Assembly (NCBI GenBank): GCA_030043395.1
Contig: JASHXW010000553.1
Coordinates: 1 to 5,006, forward strand
From: Streptosporangiaceae bacterium
GTDB lineage: Bacteria > Actinomycetota > Actinomycetes > Streptosporangiales > Streptosporangiaceae
DNA: 5,006 nucleotides
Direction: 5' to 3'
The notes beneath the pieces are model-generated. The model worked only from the letters and a program-made list of their open reading frames with translations. It had not been told where the DNA came from and did not search any database. Positions 1 to 4,352 of the stretch are shown piece after piece. The translations under genes were made by a program, and so were the position numbers. The first letter of the stretch is position 1, and every line of letters starts with the position of its first letter.

Positions 1-129
1 GACCTCGTCGTCGCCCGCCAGCCAGGTGCTACTGCGAAGCGCCGACCCTGGCCTCGCTGTGCTGGTCATCGCTGTGCTGGTCATCGCTGTGCTGGTCATC
101 GCTGTGCTGGTCATCGCTGTGCTGCTCAT
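1..129 (-). CDS. N-terminus of a coupled downstream protein, possibly an IlvD/Edd-family dehydratase (partial)
   Basis: Reading leftward from ATG at 129, 43 codons stay open to the window edge. The start is well supported: it overlaps the stop of the U32 gene as ATGA, and a GGAG ribosome site lies 8 nt upstream. The protein begins MSSTA followed by four copies of MTSTA, then RPGSALRSSTWLAGDDEV. The pentapeptides come from the 15-bp tandem repeat and look like a disordered Ser/Thr/Ala tail that is not part of a fold. The stretch LRSSTWLAGDDEV resembles the first conserved block (RS-x-W-F/L-x-x-D-D/N) of IlvD/Edd-type dihydroxy-acid and sugar-acid dehydratases. A dehydratase would fit the dehydrogenase and aldehyde dehydrogenase nearby. 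Only 18 non-repeat residues are visible, so the family call is weak, while the existence of a gene here is fairly certain. Confidence 0.6.
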   Translation of the reverse strand, partial: MSSTAMTSTAMTSTAMTSTAMTSTARPGSALRSSTWLAGDDEV

Positions 130-130
130 C
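56..130. repeat. 15-bp tandem repeat, five copies
   Basis: Five head-to-tail copies of a 15-bp unit (plus strand GCTGTGCTGGTCATC) run from 56 to 130. Four are identical and the copy at 116-130 differs by one base (C for G at 125). The unit is five codons long, so copy number does not shift any frame. On the minus strand one frame reads Met-Thr-Ser-Thr-Ala in each unit and another has TGA in each unit. The copy nearest the U32 gene supplies both its stop (126-128) and the ATG of the next gene (127-129). Confidence 0.95.
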
Positions 131-1142
131 GTTGCGGCTCCGGGACGCCGAGTCCCTTGGCGCCTGGCTGGGACTGAATCAGGTCAAGGCCGCTGCGCGC
201 GATCCACTCCAGCGCCACGGCGGCGCGGTGCACCTTCTCCCTGGCTATTGCCGACGCCTCGTCGACCAGGTGCGCTCCGCTGGGGTACAGCGGACGCGAG
301 TTGCGCAGGCCGAACTTGGTGTACATAGGCGCTGCCGTGCTGATCAGTTCGGCGGCTTCATGACCGCGCACGACGCCGCCCATCGCGTCGGGCGTCTCCA
401 CGTACAGGTCGATCGGCAAGCCGCTGACTGCCCGCATCTCGGCGATCTGGCCGAGCGTGAGGTCGGACGGAACGTTGATGGTCGTGGCGCCGAGCTGCTC
501 GAGCAGCCGGAAGCTCAGCGGGTTGGACGGGGCGAGCACGGCGGACACCTTCCACACGATCGACGTGGGAAGCTGGCCGGCTGCCTGGAGGTCGTTGACG
601 AGCTGCAGCAGGCCGGGGTCGGCGATCAGGAAGCCCCTGATCCCGTGCTCGCTCGCGCGGACGATATCGTCCACGGCGTACCTGAGCTGCCTGGTGCCGC
701 GCAGCCGCCCCGCGAACACCTGGCCGTCGTCCGCATTGGCTGCCCGGCCGATGTCCCATTCCTCGCGCGGGCCGACGAACAGCGAGACCTCGAGCCCGGA
801 GTCCGCTGCGATACTCGCCATTTCGGTCAGTTCCGCGGAGGACAGCAGCATCGCGCCGCTGCCCTGGGAGACGCGGTTGACGGTGACGCCGTGCGTCTTC
901 GCCTCGGCGATCACCGCCCGGAGCACTTCCGGGCCCTCGACGCTCGGTATCTCGATCCTGAAGTGAGCACCGTCGGGGAACCTGGCCTGGCTCACCGGCC
1001 CGGTCGACTCGGCGACCAGGCCGGCCTGGGCGAGCGCGGCAGTGCCGGACACCGGCAGCAGGCCGCTCCCGGCGAGGGCGGCACCCGGCCCCACCTCGCC
1101 GTTCCCGGTCGCGGGCAGGTGGGCCTTGGTCCCATCCGTCAC
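126..1142 (-). CDS. U32-family peptidase-like TIM-barrel protein, cysteine-free
   Basis: 338-residue protein. The GTG start at 1142 overlaps the M24 stop as GTGA and has GGAGG 7 nt upstream. The open frame runs further up to 1337, but that extension lies inside the M24 gene and is Arg-rich shadow sequence. Residues 1-55 are Gly/Ala-rich and probably flexible. The barrel-like domain starts near FRIEIPSVEGP (61-71). Conserved-looking blocks follow: NRVSQGSG (89-96), LFVGPREEWD (121-130), GFLIADPGLL (170-179), TINVPSDLTL (221-230), LYVETPDAMGG (247-257) and KFGLRNSRPLYPSG (276-289). I recognise this pattern from actinobacterial proteins annotated as U32 peptidases. There is no Cys in the whole protein, so the iron-sulfur ligands of U32 members such as UbiU/UbiV are absent. 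No signal peptide or membrane segment is seen, so it is probably cytoplasmic. Substrate and activity are unknown, and proteolysis should not be assumed. Confidence 0.8.
   Translation of the reverse strand: MTDGTKAHLPATGNGEVGPGAALAGSGLLPVSGTAALAQAGLVAESTGPVSQARFPDGAHFRIEIPSVEGPEVLRAVIAEAKTHGVTVNRVSQGSGAMLLSSAELTEMASIAADSGLEVSLFVGPREEWDIGRAANADDGQVFAGRLRGTRQLRYAVDDIVRASEHGIRGFLIADPGLLQLVNDLQAAGQLPTSIVWKVSAVLAPSNPLSFRLLEQLGATTINVPSDLTLGQIAEMRAVSGLPIDLYVETPDAMGGVVRGHEAAELISTAAPMYTKFGLRNSRPLYPSGAHLVDEASAIAREKVHRAAVALEWIARSGLDLIQSQPGAKGLGVPEPQR
138..142 (-). promoter_or_regulatory. Ribosome binding site fixing the start at 129
   Basis: On the minus strand CGGAG lies at 142-138, 8 nt before the ATG at 129. 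The ATGs inside the later repeat copies have only repeat sequence (CCAGCACAGCG) upstream, with no purine-rich site. This selects the first ATG and places all five pentapeptides in the protein. Confidence 0.7.
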
Positions 1143-2332
1143 GAGCTGACCTCCAGAACTCCGGGGCGCTGCGGGCGCCTGTCGTCGTCTCCCTCGGCGG
1201 GCCAGCCGGGTGCGATCGTCACCCGGCGTGGCGGGCCGCCAGCGGCCACTATGTAGGTGTCCTCCGCCTTCGCGCCGCCTGGCAGGCTCGGATTCCAGGC
1301 GACGGCGTGTCCGGCTGCGATCGGCTGGCCATGCCACCGTGATCCGGTCTGCCCAGGCGCGATCTCGAACTCGCGCTGCGCGAACCCGATTGGTCCTCCC
1401 TGATAGTGCTCTTTCCAGCCGTTTATAACATCATGAGTGTTATATGCGCTTGAAAGTGCATCCAAAGCCTCGCCGTAGGTTGCGCCGGGCACGCAGGCGC
1501 TCAGGACGGCGTCCTCGATCTCGAGCACGGCGCCGCGCAGGGCCGCGTGCTCCTGGTCGAGCGGTGCTGACGTCGCGAACCTGGTCAGGGCGACGTGCAG
1601 CCCGGCTCGCCGCGCCACGGCCACGGCCATGACCAGGCGCTTGACCGGGGCGCCGGCGGCCATGGGGTGCCGGTACCGCTCGAGCCGGTCGTCCCCGCCG
1701 ACGATCAGCACCGGCGCGTCCGCGCCAGCCTGCTCAAGCGCGGCGGCGCAGCGTGCCTGGATGTCCAGGTCACGCTCGCCCGGGCGCCACTGCGCCAGGG
1801 CCGATTGCAACGCGTCAGCGGCGTCGGCACCAAGATCGGCCAGGTCGTCGGTCTCCGCGGGAGACATCGCGAGCCGCAGCGCGATGAGGTCGTCAGACGC
1901 GTCGATGCCGAAGGCCGGGTGGCCATCGCTGGCCAGCGTCTGCGGCGATGCGCCGGCCAGGTCCGCTGCCGCGGCGACGAACTCCTCGGGGGAGTACCAG
2001 GGCACGACTGCCAGGTCCTCGAAGCCGTGCGCGGCCGGGTCGTACTCGATCCTGATCCGCTCGGCTTCCACGTTCGTGGTGATCAGCCAGGCCCCGCCAG
2101 TCGTGAAGACCGCCCAGACGAGGTCGGTCGCGGCCGTCCGGTCCACAGGCGGCGCGATCCCGCCGCTGGCCCACGCCACGGCAGCCGGCCCGGTCAGCAC
2201 CAGCCCGGCGGGAGCGCCGCCCGTCGCCTGGCCGAGCCAGTTCACGGCCCGTTCCCTGGCCGCTGCGGCCCTGGCGACGCTGCGCTGCTGCCGTTCGGTA
2301 TTACCGAACGCTGTTGTGTGATGTACAATCAC
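1139..2332 (-). CDS. M24 (pita-bread fold) peptidase-like protein lacking most metal ligands
   Basis: 397 residues from GTG at 2332. A creatinase-type N-terminal domain (about 30-150; GLVLTGPAAVAWASGG at 43-58) precedes an M24-type domain (about 155-370). Family blocks are DDRLERYRHPM (214-224), RLVMAVAVARRAGLHVALTRF (232-252, in part), EHYQGGPIGFAQREFE (308-323) and AWNPSLPGGAKAEDT (345-359). Aligned by eye to methionine aminopeptidase and prolidase, the two metal Asp, the His and the first Glu are replaced by Ala, Ala, Gly (313) and Asn (347). Only the last Glu (357, in AEDT) remains. Creatinase shows that this fold can cleave C-N bonds without metal, so another hydrolase activity or a non-catalytic role is possible. 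Start choice: codons upstream of a GTG at 2245 keep strong GC third-position bias and encode an expected N-terminal helix, so I prefer 2332. That GTG is about 7 nt past a -10 candidate, implying leaderless translation. The 2245 alternative would give 368 residues. First gene of the leftward operon. Confidence 0.8.
   Translation of the reverse strand: MIVHHTTAFGNTERQQRSVARAAAARERAVNWLGQATGGAPAGLVLTGPAAVAWASGGIAPPVDRTAATDLVWAVFTTGGAWLITTNVEAERIRIEYDPAAHGFEDLAVVPWYSPEEFVAAAADLAGASPQTLASDGHPAFGIDASDDLIALRLAMSPAETDDLADLGADAADALQSALAQWRPGERDLDIQARCAAALEQAGADAPVLIVGGDDRLERYRHPMAAGAPVKRLVMAVAVARRAGLHVALTRFATSAPLDQEHAALRGAVLEIEDAVLSACVPGATYGEALDALSSAYNTHDVINGWKEHYQGGPIGFAQREFEIAPGQTGSRWHGQPIAAGHAVAWNPSLPGGAKAEDTYIVAAGGPPRRVTIAPGWPAEGDDDRRPQRPGVLEVSS
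1150..1154 (-). promoter_or_regulatory. Ribosome binding site deciding the U32 gene start
   Basis: GGAGG on the minus strand (1154-1150) stands 7 nt before the GTG at 1142. Together with the GTGA overlap it selects this start over the upstream ones in the same frame. Confidence 0.85.
1424..1444. repeat. Inverted repeat in an AT-rich patch inside the M24 gene
   Basis: TATAACA (1424-1430) and TGTTATA (1438-1444) are perfect 7-bp inverted arms around a 7-nt spacer. They sit in a stretch from about 1420 to 1465 that is much richer in A/T than the rest of the gene. The codons here (ATA, CTT, TCA, TAT, ACT) are uncommon in this GC-rich DNA. The arms could be a binding site or a by-product of local composition. 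Confidence 0.4.
2292..2310. promoter_or_regulatory. Operator-like palindrome 1
   Basis: Perfect palindrome of 9-bp arms around one central base: CGTTCGGTA-T-TACCGAACG. It shares the core CGTTCGG-N5-CCGAAC with a second site at 2394-2412. Its size and symmetry suit an IclR-family dimer, and the neighbouring IclR gene is the obvious candidate. It lies downstream of the leftward promoter candidate, inside codons 8-14 of the M24 gene if that gene starts at 2332, where binding could block transcription. Confidence 0.75.
2318..2332. promoter_or_regulatory. Short palindrome of unknown role
   Basis: GTGAT-GTACA-ATCAC, perfect 5-bp arms around a 5-nt spacer, lies between operator 1 and the promoters and ends at the proposed GTG start of the M24 gene. 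It could be a site for a second regulator, but it is short enough to be chance. Confidence 0.25.
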
Positions 2333-2338
2333 GCTCGC

Positions 2339-2368
2339 ATCACAACGCTTGTCATGAAATTCTGTCAA
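2339..2368 (-). promoter_or_regulatory. Leftward promoter candidate for the M24-U32 operon
   Basis: On the minus strand there is a perfect TTGACA (2368-2363), an 18-nt spacer and TGTGAT (2344-2339; 4 of 6 matches to TATAAT). Transcription would start near 2332, at the proposed GTG start codon. The -10 match is modest. Confidence 0.5.
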
Positions 2369-2375
2369 GCGTTGT
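2342..2375. repeat. Inverted repeat spanning both promoters
   Basis: ACAACGCTTG (2342-2351) and CAAGCGTTGT (2366-2375) are perfect 10-bp arms separated by 14 nt. Each arm carries part of the -35 of one promoter at its inner end and part of the -10 of the opposite promoter at its outer end. The arms differ from the CGTTCGG operator core, so a different protein may bind here. Confidence 0.7.
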
Positions 2376-2378
2376 TAT
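2349..2378 (+). promoter_or_regulatory. Rightward promoter candidate for the IclR-ADH-ALDH operon
   Basis: TTGTCA (2349-2354; 5 of 6 matches to TTGACA), an 18-nt spacer and TGTTAT (2373-2378; 4 of 6). Transcription would start near 2385, giving a leader of about 50 nt that contains operator 2. It shares its DNA with the leftward promoter, so the two could not be occupied by polymerase at once. Confidence 0.45.
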
Positions 2379-2393
2379 CGCTTTCATATATAG

Positions 2394-2412
2394 CGTTCGG
2401 CGGTGCCGAACA
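2394..2412. promoter_or_regulatory. Operator-like palindrome 2
   Basis: CGTTCGGCGGTGCCGAACA contains 7-bp arms GTTCGGC/GCCGAAC around GGT. It matches operator 1 at all seven bases of the left part and six of the right part, with a different 5-bp centre. The two centres are 102 bp apart. The site lies in the leader just after the rightward start point and 11 nt before the IclR ribosome site, suggesting autorepression by blocking. Confidence 0.7.
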
Positions 2413-2422
2413 CTGTCTGTCC

Positions 2423-2427
2423 GGAGG
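2423..2427 (+). promoter_or_regulatory. Ribosome binding site of the IclR gene
   Basis: GGAGG lies 7 nt before the ATG at 2435. It decides the start, because the open frame continues upstream through the control region. Confidence 0.85.
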
Positions 2428-2434
2428 TCCCGCT

Positions 2435-3331
2435 ATGACGCCAGTGCCGGGTTCCGCCAATGGTGCGGCGGCGGACCAGGAGGCCCGGGGCGAGGAGGAC
2501 GCCGCAGACCGGTACACGGTGCGCAGCGTCGCCAGGGCCATGCGGCTGATCAACATCGTGGCGAGCGGGCCGCAGGAAGGCCTCTCACTCAGCGACCTGG
2601 CCAGGGGGCTCGGCACCTCGAAGAGCACCACGCTCGCCCTGGCCAGGACCCTGACGACGGCCGGGATGCTGCGCGACTCCAGGCCGGGGCCCAGGTACGG
2701 TCTCGGCACTGCGCTGATCAGGCTCGGCGACATCGCCCGCAGCCAGCTCCCGCTCGGCGAGATCTGCCGGCCAGCCCTCACCGAGCTCGCCGCCCAGACG
2801 AAGATGACCTCGCGGGTGGCCATCTGCGACGAGGGCTACCCGGTCTTCATCGAGCGGGTCGATGGGCCAGGCAGCGTGCGGTTCTACACGCCGCTCGGCC
2901 AGCGCGAGGTGCCGCACGCGTCGGCGGCGGGCAAGGCGATGCTGGCGACCATGACCGAGCAGGAAGTCAGGGCCATCAGCGCGGCCAGCGGATTGCACGG
3001 GCGGACCTCGCACACCATCACCGACATCGACTCGCTGCTGGCCAATCTCGCCACCGCCCGCGCCAACGGCTACGCCGTCGACGACGAGGAGGACGCCGAG
3101 GGGATCTTCTGCGTCGGCGCCGTGTTCTTCGGCTATGACGGCACCTGCGCGGGAGCGATCAGCGTGACCGGCATCAAGGGCGACCTGCCGGTCTGGCGGG
3201 TGCACGAACTCGGCAAGATCGTGCGCCAGTACGCCGACCAGGTGTCGCACGTCCTCGGCGGCTCCCCGTACTTCGAGCCGGACGGTCCCGCCTCCGAACG
3301 CAGCGATGCGCCAGCGCGGGCGCTGGCATGA
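2435..3331 (+). CDS. IclR-family transcriptional regulator
   Basis: 298 residues, slightly longer than the usual 250-280 because of extended tails at both ends. Residues 1-26 are an acidic Ala/Gly-rich lead. The winged helix-turn-helix spans about 27-92: SVARAMRLINIVA (31-43), LSLSDLARGLGTSKSTTLAL (50-69, with the recognition helix near 61-73) and a wing ending in RYGLGTALIRLG (87-98). The ligand-binding domain covers about 105-275, with family marks RVAICDEGYPVFIERVDG (127-144), HASAAGKAMLA (161-171), NGYAVDDEEDAEGIFCVGA (211-229) and AISVTG (241-246). It should act as a dimer or tetramer in the cytoplasm and sense a small-molecule intermediate, unknown here. It is transcribed away from the M24-U32 operon, and the paired palindromes upstream are its likely targets, giving joint control of both units. 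Its stop overlaps the dehydrogenase start as ATGA. Confidence 0.93.
   Translation: MTPVPGSANGAAADQEARGEEDAADRYTVRSVARAMRLINIVASGPQEGLSLSDLARGLGTSKSTTLALARTLTTAGMLRDSRPGPRYGLGTALIRLGDIARSQLPLGEICRPALTELAAQTKMTSRVAICDEGYPVFIERVDGPGSVRFYTPLGQREVPHASAAGKAMLATMTEQEVRAISAASGLHGRTSHTITDIDSLLANLATARANGYAVDDEEDAEGIFCVGAVFFGYDGTCAGAISVTGIKGDLPVWRVHELGKIVRQYADQVSHVLGGSPYFEPDGPASERSDAPARALA
3310..3327 (+). promoter_or_regulatory. Hairpin directly before the dehydrogenase start codon
   Basis: GCCAGCGC (3310-3317) and GCGCTGGC (3320-3327) are perfect 8-bp arms around GG, and the stem ends one base before the ATG at 3328. No purine-rich ribosome site is visible there. In mRNA the stem would cover the normal ribosome-site position, so translation of the dehydrogenase would depend on ribosomes finishing the IclR frame. 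The same bases encode the IclR C-terminus (APARALA). Confidence 0.5.
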
Positions 3332-4350
3332 CCGCGGGGTCCCGCGCGCTCATCGTGGGCAAGCCTGGCCAAGTGGAGTTGCTCGAGCGCGAGCCGCTCT
3401 CGCCAGGGGCCGGTGAGGTCCTCGTCGAGCCGGACCTGGTGGGCCTGTGCGGTACCGACCTGGAGATCATCGACGGGACGATCGACCCCGCGTACATCAG
3501 GTACCCGATCGCGCTCGGGCACGAATGGACCGGCATGGTCGCAGGTGACTCACCGCTCGCCGGCCGCCGGGTGGTTGTGGAGGGCATCATCGGCTGCGGG
3601 CATTGCGCCCGCTGCGCCGTCGGCGAGAACAACCTGTGCGAGACCAGTTACGACGAGATCGGGTTCACCAGGGATGGTGCCGCCGCCAGCCAGATCCTCG
3701 TGCCAGCTACCGTGGTCCATCCGCTGGGGGACTCGGTCGCGGCGCAGGATGCCGTCCTGACTGAGCCGGCCTCCGTTGTCTTCCGCGCGCTCACCAGGGC
3801 GGGGGTTGCACCAGGTACCAGGGCGCTGGTGATCGGGGACGGCACTATTGCACTGCTTGTCGTTATGCAACTCAGCCTGTGGTCTTGTGCGCAGATCGCC
3901 GTCCTCGGGCAGCGGCCCGAGCAAGCAGCCCTGGCCGCCGCGGCTGGCGCGACCAGCTTCAGCGTCGTCGGCGATGCCGCCGGGCTGGCGACCGGCTACG
4001 ACCTCGTGGTCGAGGCTGCCGGGGCGACGTCGGCGGCGCGCGAGGCGCTGGCGCGGGTCCGCCGTGGCGGGACGGTGCTGCTCATCGGCCTGCCACCGCA
4101 TGGCCAGACCGTCGCGCTGGCCGTCGACGACGCCGTCAACAACGACCTGACGATCCTGGGGAGCTTCGGCTACACCTCGGCGTCCTGGCGCAGCGTGGTG
4201 AGCCTGCTGAACTCGGGCAGGCTCCGGCCGGGAATGCTGATAACGCACCGTTACCCGCTGGCCAGCTGGGCGCAGGCGATCGCCACCCTGCGCGGCGGCC
4301 AGGGGCCGCGTGGCAAGGTGCTGCTGCAGATCAGCGACAGAAAGGCGTGA
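3328..4350 (+). CDS. Zinc-dependent medium-chain dehydrogenase (alcohol/polyol or sugar dehydrogenase)
   Basis: 340 residues, typical for the medium-chain dehydrogenase family. It should oxidise an alcohol, polyol or sugar hydroxyl with NAD(P)+ in the cytoplasm. The GroES-like domain has catalytic zinc residues Cys41 (GLCGTD) and His65-Glu66 (GHEWTG), with Glu146 (TEPAS) as the further candidate. The structural zinc set is complete: Cys90, 93, 96 and 104. The Rossmann domain begins ALVIGDGTIALL (166-177), with Ala at 175 in place of the third Gly of GxGxxG. The second strand ends VLGQRPEQ (192-199) with no acidic residue where NAD-preferring members usually have Asp, hinting at NADP but not proving it. 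Overall it looks closer to threonine/sorbitol dehydrogenase-like enzymes than to ethanol dehydrogenases. The substrate cannot be read from sequence. The ATG overlaps the IclR stop (ATGA), and the next gene starts at its own stop. Confidence 0.9.
   Translation: MTAGSRALIVGKPGQVELLEREPLSPGAGEVLVEPDLVGLCGTDLEIIDGTIDPAYIRYPIALGHEWTGMVAGDSPLAGRRVVVEGIIGCGHCARCAVGENNLCETSYDEIGFTRDGAAASQILVPATVVHPLGDSVAAQDAVLTEPASVVFRALTRAGVAPGTRALVIGDGTIALLVVMQLSLWSCAQIAVLGQRPEQAALAAAAGATSFSVVGDAAGLATGYDLVVEAAGATSAAREALARVRRGGTVLLIGLPPHGQTVALAVDDAVNNDLTILGSFGYTSASWRSVVSLLNSGRLRPGMLITHRYPLASWAQAIATLRGGQGPRGKVLLQISDRKA
4341..4345 (+). promoter_or_regulatory. Ribosome binding site of the aldehyde dehydrogenase gene
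   Basis: AAAGG lies 7 nt before the ATG at 4353 and 4 nt before the adjacent in-frame ATG at 4350. The spacing favours 4353. Confidence 0.55.
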
Positions 4351-4352
4351 TG

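Noticed and set aside
26..328. Plus-strand open frame with a hydrophobic AVLVI pentapeptide repeat resembling a membrane segment
   Set aside because: It is the antisense reading of the 15-bp repeat and the U32 gene end. It has no ribosome site, and residues after the repeat are Arg/Pro-rich shadow sequence. The minus-strand readings have a proper start site and stop/start overlap.
309..353. GCCGAAC (309-315) and GTTCGGC (347-353) in the U32 gene as another IclR operator
   Set aside because: The halves are 31 nt apart and in ordinary coding sequence, unlike the tight palindromes in the control region; likely chance in GC-rich DNA.
132..1256. Long plus-strand open frame (374 codons) opposite the U32 gene
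   Set aside because: Antisense shadow typical of GC-rich DNA; its product is rich in Arg, Gly and His with no family motif.
2324..2329. TACAAT as a -10 for a rightward promoter
   Set aside because: Good -10 match, but the -35 region 17 nt upstream (TTACCG) is poor and falls inside operator 1. Kept only as an alternative to test.
126..2332. Collagen or hydroxyproline breakdown (U32 'collagenase' plus M24 'prolidase' plus semialdehyde dehydrogenase)
   Set aside because: Tempting because hydroxyproline also feeds alpha-ketoglutaric semialdehyde, but the M24 metal site looks lost, the U32 protein has no secretion signal, and no hydroxyproline enzymes are seen.
2333..2368. TTG at 2368 as start of the M24 gene
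   Set aside because: It lies inside the -35 element and inverted repeat, has no ribosome site, and the added residues are unlike the family.
2585..3250. Minus-strand open frame (221 codons) opposite the IclR gene
   Set aside because: Shadow of a strongly recognisable IclR gene, with no motif or start signals of its own.
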